A DNA stretch of 64,000 nt from Pseudomonas putida (GCA_029953615.1 CP124529.1:1888998-1952997), one strand, 5' to 3'; shown: positions 39,372-49,649, numbered from the stretch's first letter. Numbers and translations are program-made. The notes: generated by a model from the letters alone, not told the origin.

Positions 39372-40139
39372 ATGCGTTATCTGCTGTGTCTGTTGTTCTG
39401 CCTGTTGGCCGGGGTCGCACAAGCGGCGCCGGCCGGCAAGGCCTACATGAGCATCATCATCGACGACCTGGGCCAGAGCCCCGAGCGTGACAGCCGCACC
39501 CTGGCCCTGCCCGGGCCGGTGACCATGGCGATCATGCCTGATACCCCACATGCCACCGACTTCGCTCGCCAGGCACACAAGGCCGGCAAGACGGTAATCC
39601 TGCACATGCCCATGGACCCGGCCACCGGGCCCTATGCCTGGCATCCTGGCCTACCCATCGCGGAGCTGGCCCGGCGCCTGGACAGCGCCTTGCTCAAGGT
39701 GCCCTACGCCGCCGGCATCAACAACCACATGGGCAGCCGCATGACCGCGCAGCGCGAACCCATGGACTGGCTGATGGGCGAATTGCAGCGGCGCCATCTG
39801 TTCTTCGTCGACAGCCGCACCAGCGCCGCCACCGTGGCCGCAGCCGAAGCCCAGCGCATCGGCCTGGCCCACGTTTCGCGCGATGTGTTCCTTGACGACG
39901 TGCGCACCACCGAGGCGATTACGCAGCAGTTTCAGCAAGCCATTGCCACGGCCCGCAAGCAAGGCTCGGCAGTGCTGATCGGGCATCCTTACCCGCAGAC
40001 GCTGGAAGTGCTGGAGCGCGAACTGCCACGGCTCAACGGCCAAGGTGTCATCTTGATCAAGCTGTCGCAGATGATCGCCGAGCGGAGTAACCAGGCAATG
40101 CCGGCACATGGCAAGCATGGCCGCTACAGCAACCGCTGA
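39372..40139 (+). CDS. Divergent polysaccharide deacetylase family protein (YibQ type)
   Basis: A 255-residue exported protein: signal peptide MRYLLCLLFCLLAGVAQAAP, then KAYMSIIIDDLGQSPERDSRTLALPGPVTMAIMP, NNHMGSRMT and FFVDSRTSA, which define the divergent polysaccharide deacetylase family (formerly DUF610). Likely acts on the envelope; substrate not known. Only eight bases separate it from ctpA, so it is in the same operon. Confidence 0.9.
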   Translation: MRYLLCLLFCLLAGVAQAAPAGKAYMSIIIDDLGQSPERDSRTLALPGPVTMAIMPDTPHATDFARQAHKAGKTVILHMPMDPATGPYAWHPGLPIAELARRLDSALLKVPYAAGINNHMGSRMTAQREPMDWLMGELQRRHLFFVDSRTSAATVAAAEAQRIGLAHVSRDVFLDDVRTTEAITQQFQQAIATARKQGSAVLIGHPYPQTLEVLERELPRLNGQGVILIKLSQMIAERSNQAMPAHGKHGRYSNR

Positions 40140-40217
40140 GCAGGCCCTTCAACTATGTACCGCCAAGCGCATCGGTAGCACCTTCACCCTTCGTCCTCCA
40201 TCCCATGGAGGTACGAC

Positions 40218-41621
40218 ATGCATAACCCCTTACTTCTGGCCACGCTGGGCCTGACACTCTTCAGCAACCTGGCCAATGCCAACGACACCACGCCTCCTCC
40301 CGCGGCACCACTTGCCCTGCACAACAGCGCTGGCCAGAACTCGCAGTGGACAGGCGTTGGCCGGCTGATCTGGAAAAACCGACATTGCATCGGCACCTTG
40401 CTGGACAGCCGTGATGACACCCACGGTACAAGTGGGCCGGCCTACATACTGACAGCCGGCCACTGCGCTGGCGGTGTCAATGGCAAGGTCATTGTCGACC
40501 AGCCGATTACCGGCAGCATTGCCTTCAATTATTTTGTCGATACACAAGACCAGCACCATACCGTGCCGTTGAAACGAACGGTATGGAGCAGCCTGCAAGG
40601 TGCCGACCTGGCGCTTCTGGAATTGGAGGCCACCCTTGAGGAGCTGCTGGCACAAGGCATCACGCCACTCAAGCTGGGCCGCTCCGCGGCATCGGGCAGC
40701 GCGGTTCAGGTAATCGGCGAACCCAGCTCAATCGGCAAAGGCCTGCGCTTGTCCACCTGCACGGAGCGCTTCCACAGTACATCCAGTGTCGGCAACTGGG
40801 TGTGGCGCAACGTCAGGCGTAACGATTGCCAAGGCCTGGATGAGGGGGCCTCCGGCAGCCCGGTCATCGACACCGCCAGCAATCGCCTGGTCAGCATTGC
40901 CAACAGCCTGCATGACAATGAGGTCGGTGCAATCCCGGTCCAACGCCTTCATGGCTGCTTCAGTGCAGGTCGTGCAGACCTCGATCTGGAAGATTGCCAG
41001 TTGCTGCCGGGCTTTCAACTCGAGCCGCAGGGCAACAGCTTCAAAACACTGACCAAGTACCGCGGCTTGGCCGATGAGCCCCTCGAGCCTGCGCGCTGGG
41101 GCTTCCAGTTCCTGATCGATACACCGCGCTACCGCTACAAAACCAGCACAGATGCACTCGCCTGCGAAGATCCGGTTGGCTACAGCGGCACCCTCCCTTC
41201 AAGCGAAGCCATGATCAACGACCCGATCGGCCCCGAGCCCGGTACTCACTACCTGTGCCTGGTCGGCGTACAGTCGCCAGAGCAGTTACCTTCTCGTGCG
41301 CTCATGGCCAATAGCCTGAGCATCAAGGTGGAGCTGCTACCACCTGGCAAACCCTTGGCTCAGGTGATGACTGAACAACTGCCTGACGGTGGCGCCCGGA
41401 TCAGTTGGTTGCGCGATCCTGATGTGGTGTTCTACCGGGTAAAACGTGGTGTACCGGCAACGACAGATTGCAATGATCCGTCAGGCTATCGCCTGCTGCG
41501 CGCACAAAGCCACGATATTCCGGGTTCGGCCCTGCCCTTGAAGCTATGCAGCGTCGCCATCGATGTGATTGGGCAGAGTTCCGAGTTCCGTACGGATCTG
41601 GTTCAAGCCGTGGCACCGTAA
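40218..41621 (+). CDS. Exported trypsin-like serine protease
   Basis: A 467-residue protein with signal peptide MHNPLLLATLGLTLFSNLANA. The chymotrypsin-fold triad is readable: His82 in LTAGHC, Asp130 in GADLALLEL, Ser212 in GASGSPV. The C-terminal ~200 residues form a separate region with several cysteines and no family I recognise (RYRYKTSTDALACEDPVGYSG, then RVKRGVPATTDCNDPSGY), perhaps a substrate- or surface-binding part. Convergent with the giant toxin-like gene. Length and extra domain are unlike housekeeping proteases. Confidence 0.82.
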   Translation: MHNPLLLATLGLTLFSNLANANDTTPPPAAPLALHNSAGQNSQWTGVGRLIWKNRHCIGTLLDSRDDTHGTSGPAYILTAGHCAGGVNGKVIVDQPITGSIAFNYFVDTQDQHHTVPLKRTVWSSLQGADLALLELEATLEELLAQGITPLKLGRSAASGSAVQVIGEPSSIGKGLRLSTCTERFHSTSSVGNWVWRNVRRNDCQGLDEGASGSPVIDTASNRLVSIANSLHDNEVGAIPVQRLHGCFSAGRADLDLEDCQLLPGFQLEPQGNSFKTLTKYRGLADEPLEPARWGFQFLIDTPRYRYKTSTDALACEDPVGYSGTLPSSEAMINDPIGPEPGTHYLCLVGVQSPEQLPSRALMANSLSIKVELLPPGKPLAQVMTEQLPDGGARISWLRDPDVVFYRVKRGVPATTDCNDPSGYRLLRAQSHDIPGSALPLKLCSVAIDVIGQSSEFRTDLVQAVAP

Positions 41622-41698
41622 CAGGCCGCCCGAGCCTGCCGTACCCGGGCATGAATGCCAGGTTCGGCAGGCCGGCTCCCGTCTTGTTACCGGGCCGG

Positions 41699-44600
41699 TC
41701 AATGGAACGGAATGATCCCCCGCGCTTGCTCCAGCGTCAGCCTGCCCCGGTGGAGCCGCTGCCCTGCGCTCGCAGCGAGGCGGCTGCTCATGCGACGTTG
41801 GCTCCAGGTCTTGAGGTGGCCGGTAAGGAAATTCTCGGCGAAGTCGTCAGGCGAGCGGAAATGGAAATGCGCAGCCCACAGATTTCGTTTGCTTGGCAGG
41901 CGCAGCACCCGATATTCGTCAAACGCACTACCATCCTGCATGGTACGCCGCTCATTGTATTCAACCGTGATCAGCTTCTTTGCGTGCAGGAAGCGCAAGG
42001 CTTCAGCGGAGGGATAATGGGTGTCGGTATACAGGGTGGTGAGTTGGAGCTCTTTCTCCGCAGCCAAAGCATCCGCCTCGCGCTCCAGGGTCCTGAGCAG
42101 CGTGTCGTTGCCACCGGCATCACGCAGCGTGCTTGCTGCCTGATCCAGTTTGCCCAGCTGTTGGTCGAACAAACGAGCGAGCAAGGTACCCTTGATATCG
42201 TTGTCGACATACGACTTGGCCTTCACCCGCAACGCATTGCTCTCGTCCAGCAGTGACTGCACCCACATGGCCAGGTCACTTGGGGGCGCTTCGTCAGCCG
42301 CCGAAGGCTGCTCAGCCTCGCGCTGGCGCCACTCGCCCTCTATTCGTTCGAACGTGGCCAGCACGGTTTTGCTGAACGCCTCACGCACCTCGAGCAGGCG
42401 CTGCCCCTGCACTTCGATCTCGGTTCCGATCATTAGCTGGCCCTGAGCATTGCGCACTAGCCGCTGCGTCGCGCTGGACGCCTTGTAAGGCGAAGACCTG
42501 GCAGGCACGCTGGGGTCATCCTGCTCCCGAGCCGCCTCGACCAGACGGCTGCCCGCATCCAGCTTGAGCTTGCCGAGATGCTCGCGGTAGCGATCGATCA
42601 TCGTCGGCTCGATCAACACCCCGCCTTCCTTGCGAATACGGTCGCTGTCGAGCAGCGCAGCACTGTATTCATCCCAGGCTTCCTGCAGGATGACGATCCG
42701 GTCCTGCGCCGACAGGTTGGCGAAGTCCAGCTCGCCATGAGCTTCAGCGGCGTTGCGCAGACTCAGGCTGGCCAGCTCCTCCCTGTAACCGGCAAGCACG
42801 TTTTGACCGGACTCACTGTCAAGGTGCAAGGCCAGGTCAGCCAGGTTCAATACCTGGTGGAAACGCAGCTGAACCGTGGAGACCTTGCGCCGGGCAATCA
42901 GTTGCGCAACGGTACGCACAGGTGCATCCGAGATACCGCTGATCGCGAAATCGTCTGCAGTATCAGCCAACAACTGGTCGAGATCCTCGAACCCTACGAG
43001 TATGCGCTCCTGCAGGCCGACAACCTTTTCCAGCCTGAGGCGGAACGTCTGATACAGCTCAGCGACTTCGGCGACTGGCTGCCCATCCAGAGCCTTTTGC
43101 ATTTCGACCAATTTGGGGTAATCCACCAGGTCCCAGAGCTCATCGATGATGAAGTCGCTATTGCGGATAAGGCCCTCCCGTGCAGTTGTCTCGTATTTTG
43201 GAAGCACATCATCCCAGTTGCCCTTCTGCCGCTCGTTGGCATATTTGGGTTCTTTGATGGTCGCCAGTAAAGGGAGTGTTGCCCTTTCTGCGCTGACAGC
43301 GGCCTCCAACTGCTGTATCGCCTGGTCCCTCTGCTGGAGGCCATCCACCTCCAGAGCGGTTATGCGCTCATCGTAGCGCTGCAGCAGAGCTCTCAAACGG
43401 GCAGCTTCGTCTCCCTCCGGCAGCGACGATTGGGTTGCGGCTGCCTTGGCTCTGAGCGCCTTCAAAGCGTCGAGCTTTTTCTTCGAGTCGAGCGATTTCG
43501 CGGCCATGCTGCCGAATTGCTCTCTTGCCCGGTTGACCTGTTGATCTAGCTGGTTGATTTTCTGATGCAATTCGCGGAAGCGCTTTGCCAGCCGGGCGCG
43601 GGCAGAGTTTTGCGGCATACCACCGGCCAGACGAAGTGTCGTATCAACCCGCCAGACGCTATCGGTAAAACTCAGCCAGGGTCCTGGGGTTCCTTTGGAG
43701 CCGACCACCCGCACACCACCTGGCAACTGCTCCACGCGGTAGACGTCACCAGCCAAAGCCACGTAATAGTTGTCGTCGATGCGGTACAAGCCCTCCATGT
43801 GGCCGTCACCCAACGGTTTGATGCCATTGAGCGACACACTGGAACGCATCGCCAGCAGGGCTTTGCGCTGGGCGTGTGGCAACCAGTTGAAGCCACTCTG
43901 GCCACGCCAGCTAAAATCAAGCCAGCTGCTGGGCAGCGCTTCACCAGCAACCTGCGCCTGCTCCACCGGGGCGACAGTAACCTCGGCAAAGGCCCCGCGC
44001 TGCGGCCCAGACCCTTCCACAGCTGCCGCGCCAGGCAGTTCATGGCTGGGAACTTTGCGTCGGGGTTGCCTGGCATGCAACAACACCATGCTCAAATTCA
44101 GCATCAGATCGGCAGCGGCAGCCGCACGATCAAACTCATCGTCGCGCTCAAGGGCGTCAAGGTCGTGCTCCAAGGAAGCCAGCAGTTGTACCAGCCAGGC
44201 CACGGATGCCACCGGCCCACGAAGCGCCAAGGTCACGACATCGAACAATAGCCATGCGCCCTCGCACAGGGTCTGCCAGCGGCTCTCGGCATTGGATACA
44301 GACTGCTCTTCGGCGACACTTACCAGCAGATCGCGGTTCGCCCCGTAAAGCTTCTCGTCGATGTTGTTACGCCAATAGGTGATGGCCAGCTGGGCCGGTG
44401 CCGGGCGTGTGGGATTGACGTAGGGGTCGATGCCGATAACCCTGATGTGGGGTTCGCTGAAACCACCATGGTCATATACCGACCGGACGCTCGGATCCAT
44501 CCAGTCGAGAATGCTGTCCTGCAGGATCACCGACTCGCGCACATGTTCGAGCAAGGCCGACAGGCTGGCATATTCACGAAGCGTGTCCTGGCTGAACAAA

Positions 44601-46351
44601 GGGCGGTAAAGCAGTACCAGCGAGGGTTCTGCGCAGTACAGAATGTACATGCACCGGACTTCGTCCGTTTTCGCAGAGGTTACGCTGCGCTTGAACGCCA
44701 ACGGAATCAACATCATTCGCGGCGTGCTCGGGTCGACATGACCGGCACAGAAGTCGACCACGCATTGCAACCCAGGCTCTGTGACCTTTGCGTCAAGCTT
44801 GGCAGTGATCGCACTGGCGAGCAGAGCGGCACGCCATTCCCCACCCAACCGCCTGACCCGGTCCGCGCGAGTGGCCGGATCATCCAGCTGCGCGGCAACA
44901 TAGGCTGGATAGTGGCTTCCGATATCCACCTTGGTGACCAGTGCCTTGGCTGACTCGGCATTCAACCATGCCGGCACATCCCCGCCGCTGCGAAGGTAAA
45001 CCCGCTTGATGCTCGCCCCCTTGAGGGAGGCGAGGTTACCGATGGCGAACTCGGTGAGCGTCTTGCTGCCAGCGAAAGCGAGCGGCTCACCACCGCCAGC
45101 ACCTGTTGCCGCCCCTCCCGGCACCCCGCGGGCGAGGTAAAGGTCGAACATCAGCTCATCCGGTGAGATGTCAGCCGCATGGTCCTCGCGGATTTGTGCA
45201 ATCAGCCGCCGGCGAGCGTAATCGGTCAACGGCTGAATGCCATCCAGTGCCGCGATGCCGCCAGAGTCGAGTTGATAAAGCGCGATCTGCAGCAACGCAG
45301 CCCTGCACGCAAAGCTGTCCCGTGCATGGCTATCCCGCAAACCCGGAGGTGGTTGTACTGCCGGGGTTTCGTCCTGGTAGGCCTCGAACCAGGGCGAAGG
45401 ATCGCTCAGTTGGGCGAAACGCTGCTCAAGGGCCGAAACGTCTTTGATTTCGCAATAGCGGGCTTGCTCGATTCCCTGAAACAGCGTCTCGAGCAAGAGC
45501 GAGACCTGCTGGGCGAAAACGTTGCCTTGGGCCGGATGACGTTGCCAACTCATTTGTTCGAAGGCATAGGCTTGCGCCAGTTCGTCACGCAACGCCAGGC
45601 CAAACGCAGTCAACGAATCGAAGCTGCGCACCGCGCCCGAAGGCGCGCACCACAGGACAACCTCGCGCTCGTCCCACTCACCACAAATCAGCATCTGGCA
45701 TTGCATCTGGGCATACTGCAGTGACGCACTGGTCAGATGCGTCTGGACGAAATACACCGGGGGCTGGTCGTCACCGCCGTGCAGCAGCCCACGGATACAC
45801 GCCTGCTCCTGTGGATCCAGGCCTTGCAAGGGCAACCCGCGCAGCAGGGCGGTCTTGAGCAGCAACTGCAACCAGCTGTCGCGACTGACTGCTGCGTTGC
45901 CCGTGCCCCGCCAATACTCGAGCTGGGCCTCGCAGAAACGTTGTGGAAGCTCCTCTACCAGCTGATTGAGGGCGGATGACAAGCCTGACAACTGACGGGT
46001 ATCGAAATCACTCGTCGAGCCGGCGAAACGATAGGCGCCAGTCAACCCGAGGTTGAAATGGCGGCCATCAGCCAGTGGCTCGAGACTCAGCGGCTGCGGG
46101 TCGAGCAAGGCTTGCAGAACCCGATCCACCAAGGGGCCTGTGGTCCAATAGTTGGTGTAGGGCTCCGGGCTGTCCAGCGTCAGCGGGTCAGCCGTTGTCA
46201 GGGCAGGGGTAACGTAGGCCAACCATGGCAATTCTGCCAGCAACACGCGCAGCAGCTGTGCGCTGGCGACCTGGCGCAGGGTCGGCCGATCGTCGAACTG
46301 CCTGGCAACGGCCTGCCTGAAATCAAAGACTGGAACCTGGTTACGGGTCAT
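41699..46351 (-). CDS. Giant toxin-like protein, DUF6543/dermonecrotic-toxin-type
   Basis: A 1550-residue protein; ATG at 46349-46351 with GGAGG eight bases upstream. The N-terminal ~650 residues resemble the large toxin-like region of pseudomonad multidomain proteins (start MTRNQVPVFDFRQAVARQFD, then PVYFVQTHLTSASLQYAQM). A hydrophobic stretch lies at about residues 690-735, a module shared with the NEL protein at about 854-875, and a long coiled coil at about 920-1027. The last ~100 residues (NERRTMQDGSAFDEYRVL through LEQARGIIPFH) look like a compact C-terminal domain. No catalytic motif or signal peptide is recognised. Activity, delivery and target are unknown. Confidence 0.7.
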   Translation of the reverse strand: MTRNQVPVFDFRQAVARQFDDRPTLRQVASAQLLRVLLAELPWLAYVTPALTTADPLTLDSPEPYTNYWTTGPLVDRVLQALLDPQPLSLEPLADGRHFNLGLTGAYRFAGSTSDFDTRQLSGLSSALNQLVEELPQRFCEAQLEYWRGTGNAAVSRDSWLQLLLKTALLRGLPLQGLDPQEQACIRGLLHGGDDQPPVYFVQTHLTSASLQYAQMQCQMLICGEWDEREVVLWCAPSGAVRSFDSLTAFGLALRDELAQAYAFEQMSWQRHPAQGNVFAQQVSLLLETLFQGIEQARYCEIKDVSALEQRFAQLSDPSPWFEAYQDETPAVQPPPGLRDSHARDSFACRAALLQIALYQLDSGGIAALDGIQPLTDYARRRLIAQIREDHAADISPDELMFDLYLARGVPGGAATGAGGGEPLAFAGSKTLTEFAIGNLASLKGASIKRVYLRSGGDVPAWLNAESAKALVTKVDIGSHYPAYVAAQLDDPATRADRVRRLGGEWRAALLASAITAKLDAKVTEPGLQCVVDFCAGHVDPSTPRMMLIPLAFKRSVTSAKTDEVRCMYILYCAEPSLVLLYRPLFSQDTLREYASLSALLEHVRESVILQDSILDWMDPSVRSVYDHGGFSEPHIRVIGIDPYVNPTRPAPAQLAITYWRNNIDEKLYGANRDLLVSVAEEQSVSNAESRWQTLCEGAWLLFDVVTLALRGPVASVAWLVQLLASLEHDLDALERDDEFDRAAAAADLMLNLSMVLLHARQPRRKVPSHELPGAAAVEGSGPQRGAFAEVTVAPVEQAQVAGEALPSSWLDFSWRGQSGFNWLPHAQRKALLAMRSSVSLNGIKPLGDGHMEGLYRIDDNYYVALAGDVYRVEQLPGGVRVVGSKGTPGPWLSFTDSVWRVDTTLRLAGGMPQNSARARLAKRFRELHQKINQLDQQVNRAREQFGSMAAKSLDSKKKLDALKALRAKAAATQSSLPEGDEAARLRALLQRYDERITALEVDGLQQRDQAIQQLEAAVSAERATLPLLATIKEPKYANERQKGNWDDVLPKYETTAREGLIRNSDFIIDELWDLVDYPKLVEMQKALDGQPVAEVAELYQTFRLRLEKVVGLQERILVGFEDLDQLLADTADDFAISGISDAPVRTVAQLIARRKVSTVQLRFHQVLNLADLALHLDSESGQNVLAGYREELASLSLRNAAEAHGELDFANLSAQDRIVILQEAWDEYSAALLDSDRIRKEGGVLIEPTMIDRYREHLGKLKLDAGSRLVEAAREQDDPSVPARSSPYKASSATQRLVRNAQGQLMIGTEIEVQGQRLLEVREAFSKTVLATFERIEGEWRQREAEQPSAADEAPPSDLAMWVQSLLDESNALRVKAKSYVDNDIKGTLLARLFDQQLGKLDQAASTLRDAGGNDTLLRTLEREADALAAEKELQLTTLYTDTHYPSAEALRFLHAKKLITVEYNERRTMQDGSAFDEYRVLRLPSKRNLWAAHFHFRSPDDFAENFLTGHLKTWSQRRMSSRLAASAGQRLHRGRLTLEQARGIIPFH

Positions 46352-46422
46352 GCTGGGTGCCTCCGCCTCGAAAAACGGTAGGCTGTGGCAAGCAGACCCG
46401 TTACCCGCACTACATATTGCTC

Positions 46423-46461
46423 AAAAAAAAGGCCTTGCTCTTTCGGGCAAGGCCTTTCTTC
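46423..46461. terminator. Bidirectional intrinsic terminator after betT
   Basis: AAAAAAAAGGCCTTGC-tctttcg-GCAAGGCCTTTCTT lies just after the betT stop and upstream of the giant minus-strand gene. On the minus strand it gives a strong stem followed by eight T residues. Confidence 0.88.
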
Positions 46462-46473
46462 AATTCACCAGTA

Positions 46474-48477
46474 TCAGCTGTATACACGCCCCAGCAACTG
46501 GCGGTGGCTTTCGAACTGGTCCAGCACGTCACGCACGATCTGCTCCGGAGCAAAGCCCATCAGGTCGTACTCCTGGCTACCATCGTGCAAGTACACCTCG
46601 GCTCGATAGAAGCGCTGACGGACTTCCGGCTCACCTTCCACCGGTGCTTCGCTCGGTGCCGCCAGGTAGCCGTCCAGGCTCACTTCGTAGACGAACGGGT
46701 TGCCCTCTTCCATCATCACCCGCAGGCCCATCATGTTGCGCGACTGGCCAACACGGGTTTCCACCTCGAAGCCCAGGGTCTGCAACTGCGCGGCGGCCTC
46801 TTTAAGCGCCGGGCTGACATGCCGGTCCATGAACCGCTGTACCACGGCCTGGGTCGGCTGCAGTTCCAGCTGGGTCAGGCGCTCACTGAATCCGCGACGG
46901 CCACGGGCGGCCAGCTCGGCACGCTCCTGCTCGACCACCACGTCCTGTTTCATCGCCTTGTACAGGCCGAACATGAACAGCACCAGCACCACCGAGAACG
47001 GCAGCCCCGCCAGTACCACCATGGTCTGCATGGCCTCGAAATTACCGGCGAACAGCAGGCCGATGGTGACCAGGGTGATGACCACCGACCAGAACACCAC
47101 CATCCAGTGCGGGGCGTCTTCGTCCACCTTGCCGCCCTTGCAGGAAAGGTTGGCCATCATCACCGCGCCAGAGTCGGCCGGGGTGAGGAACAGGACGAAG
47201 CCGACGAACACCGCCACACCGATCACGATCTTGGCAGCCGGGAAGTATTCCAACAGCTGGTAGATCGACATCGACGGCTGCTCCAGCGCAGTCTTGCCCA
47301 GTTCCACCGCGCCCTGGTTGATTACCAGGTCCAGCGCCGTGTTGCCGAAGATCGACAGCCAGGCCAGGGTAAAGCCCAGCGGGATCAGCAACACGCCGCT
47401 GACCAGTTGGCGCACGGTGCGGCCCTTGGAGATACGGGCAATGAACATGCCGACGAACGGGCCCCAGGAAATCCACCAGGCCCAGTAGAACACGGTCCAC
47501 AGGCCCAGCCAGCGCTCGGACTTGCCGGCTTCGCCTTCATATACGTAGAGGTCGAAGGTTTTCAACACGATGCCGTTGAGGTAGTCGCCGATGTTTTGCA
47601 CGAAGCCATTGAGCAGGTGCAGGGTTTCGCCGCCCAGCAGGACGAAGATCAACAGGCCGCTGAACAACACGATGTTCAGGTTGGACAAGCGGCGAATGCC
47701 GTTTTCCACACCCGAGACGGCCGCCACGGTGGCCACGCCGGCCATGACCAGGATCACCACCAGCAGGTTGGTCTTGCTGTGGTCCATGCCGAACAGGTAT
47801 TCCAGGCCGGAGGCCACCTGCATCGAGCCGATGCCCAGGTTGGTCACCAGGCCCAGCAGGGTGACGAACATGCCGAAGATGTCCACGGCGTTGCCGGCGG
47901 CACCCTTGACCCAACGCTCGCCTACCAGCGGGTACAGCGCCGAGCGCAGGGCCAGCGGCTGGTTATGACGGTAGGCGAAGTAACCCACGGCCAGGCCGAC
48001 CAGGGCGTAGATCGCCCAGCCGTGCAGGCCCCAGTGCAGGAAGGTCAGCTGCAGGCCCTGGCGCGCGGCGTCGAGGCTGGCAGAGGTGCCTTCCGGTGGG
48101 TTGAAGTAGTGGTCCAGCGGTTCGGAGGCGCCAAAGTACAGCAGCGAAATACCGATACCGGAGGAGAACAGCATGCCGGCCCAGGCGCCATAGCTGAAAT
48201 CGGGCTGGTCATCCTTGCCGCCAAGCTTGAGCTTGCCGTAGTCGGAGAAGGCCAGGTAGATGACGAACAGCAGGTAACCGCCGATTACCAGCATGTAGTA
48301 CCAGCCAAAGGTGCGGGTCAGCCATTTCTGGGCCACGCCCAGCACCTGGCCGGCGGTTTCGGGTACAGCGATAAGCAAGGCAGTCAGAACGAGGATCATC
48401 AGTGCGGAGGTGAAGAACACCACGCGGTTGACCCGTACCCTCTCGGCCGGAGGGTTGGTAAGTGAGGCAGAACTCAT
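46474..48477 (-). CDS. betT: High-affinity choline transporter, BCCT family
   Basis: A 667-residue BCCT carrier with about 12 membrane segments. BCCT hallmarks include the tryptophan-rich FYWAWWISWGPFVGMFIARISKGRTVRQ and FLHWGLHGWAIYALVGLAVGYFAYR. A long C-terminal cytoplasmic region (about 500-667), typical of osmotically sensing BetT proteins, follows. It imports choline for betA/betB, divergent from betI. Confidence 0.95.
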   Translation of the reverse strand: MSSASLTNPPAERVRVNRVVFFTSALMILVLTALLIAVPETAGQVLGVAQKWLTRTFGWYYMLVIGGYLLFVIYLAFSDYGKLKLGGKDDQPDFSYGAWAGMLFSSGIGISLLYFGASEPLDHYFNPPEGTSASLDAARQGLQLTFLHWGLHGWAIYALVGLAVGYFAYRHNQPLALRSALYPLVGERWVKGAAGNAVDIFGMFVTLLGLVTNLGIGSMQVASGLEYLFGMDHSKTNLLVVILVMAGVATVAAVSGVENGIRRLSNLNIVLFSGLLIFVLLGGETLHLLNGFVQNIGDYLNGIVLKTFDLYVYEGEAGKSERWLGLWTVFYWAWWISWGPFVGMFIARISKGRTVRQLVSGVLLIPLGFTLAWLSIFGNTALDLVINQGAVELGKTALEQPSMSIYQLLEYFPAAKIVIGVAVFVGFVLFLTPADSGAVMMANLSCKGGKVDEDAPHWMVVFWSVVITLVTIGLLFAGNFEAMQTMVVLAGLPFSVVLVLFMFGLYKAMKQDVVVEQERAELAARGRRGFSERLTQLELQPTQAVVQRFMDRHVSPALKEAAAQLQTLGFEVETRVGQSRNMMGLRVMMEEGNPFVYEVSLDGYLAAPSEAPVEGEPEVRQRFYRAEVYLHDGSQEYDLMGFAPEQIVRDVLDQFESHRQLLGRVYS

Positions 48478-48953
48478 TGCACGAATGCTCCGGGCAGTGC
48501 AGCTGTGGAGGCTAATCAGTCTTTCCCGAGCAATTGGTGGAATATCCCCACTGCATCAGGTGTTATAAAAGCACCCTTGGAAACCGTGATCCCGAATCGA
48601 TACGTTGCAAAAAACAGACAGGTGGCCTGCTGAAAATGCCACGCCTCAGCCGAGGTGCGCGCATTCGTCACAGATCACCCCGCCCGCTCCAAGGGCCCGC
48701 CGCAGAGTAGATGACCCTACGGCAGAATCTGCATTTCGCATCGCTCATGCCCGTCAACGCCTTGTATTCCGGGGGTTACGCGATTTCCTGGGGTGTCAAC
48801 TCGTGCCTTTTCGACCGCCTGAAAAACTGTCAATGGCACAAATTGTCGCAGAGCTTATTCTTTATTGATTGAACGTTCAATCAAAACAAAATAGACTGGC
48901 CTTCGCCGAGTCAGCCGCCCGTCGTCTGCTCGCAGGCCTGAGGAGATAGCAAG
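48478..48953. other. betT-betI divergent control region
   Basis: No gene is seen in these 476 bases. The region is less GC-rich near betI and holds the BetI palindrome at 48865. A TTGAAC (48869-48874) and TAGACT (48892-48897) pair at 17-base spacing overlapping the palindrome could be the betIBA promoter. The rest shows nothing recognisable. Confidence 0.55.
48865..48884. promoter_or_regulatory. BetI operator: perfect 20-base palindrome
   Basis: TTGATTGAACGTTCAATCAA is a perfect palindrome 70 bases before betI. TetR-type repressors bind such sites; position and sequence suit BetI, which is released by choline. Confidence 0.82.
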
Positions 48954-49610
48954 ATGCCCAAGGTCGGTATGCAACCCATCCGCCGCCAGCAGTTGATCGA
49001 AGCCACATTGCAGGCGGTCGATCAGGTCGGACTGGGTGACGCCAGCATTGCGCTGATTGCCCGTTTGGCCGGTGTGTCGAACGGCATCATCAGTCACTAC
49101 TTTCGGGACAAGAACGGCCTGATCGCAGCGACGATGGGTTACATCATGAACATGCTCAACGAAGGTGTCAGAGCACGTCGCCAGGCCCTGACGGACGACA
49201 GCCCGCGCGCCCACCTGAAAGTGATCATCGAGGGCAACTTCGATGCCAGCCAGGTGAACGGCCCGGCGATGAAAACCTGGTTGGCCTTCTGGGCTTCCAG
49301 CATGCACCAGCCCGATTTGCACAGGTTGCAGCGGATCAACGACCACCGCTTGTATTCCAACCTGTGCTGCCAGTTCCGCCGCGCCCTGCCGCTCTACCAT
49401 GCGCGCAAGGCCGCCCGCGGCCTGGCGGCTCTGATCGACGGCTTGTGGCTGCGTGGCGCCCTGTCGGGTGATGCATTCGACACCGACCAGGCGATACGGA
49501 TTGCTTACGAATACATGGATCTACAACTGGCTAAACAGCACACCCTGGGTACAAACGACCAGGCCGCTGAACAACCGCGCACGGCCCTTGCCAACCCGGC
49601 AGGAGCGTGA
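48954..49610 (+). CDS. betI: Choline-responsive repressor BetI
   Basis: A 218-residue TetR-family repressor. N-terminal helix-turn-helix: [29 protein letters not shown]. The C-terminal ligand domain ends in an unconserved tail. It probably represses betIBA and betT in the absence of choline via the palindrome at 48865. First gene of betI-betB-betA. Confidence 0.95.
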   Translation: MPKVGMQPIRRQQLIEATLQAVDQVGLGDASIALIARLAGVSNGIISHYFRDKNGLIAATMGYIMNMLNEGVRARRQALTDDSPRAHLKVIIEGNFDASQVNGPAMKTWLAFWASSMHQPDLHRLQRINDHRLYSNLCCQFRRALPLYHARKAARGLAALIDGLWLRGALSGDAFDTDQAIRIAYEYMDLQLAKQHTLGTNDQAAEQPRTALANPAGA

Positions 49611-49649
49611 CGCGCAAGCCAAACCACACACTGCACTTGCGAGGACACT

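Noticed and set aside
46357..48465. A 702-codon plus-strand frame opposite betT
   Set aside because: Rich in H and Q, as expected from the complement of a membrane-protein gene; betT is certain.
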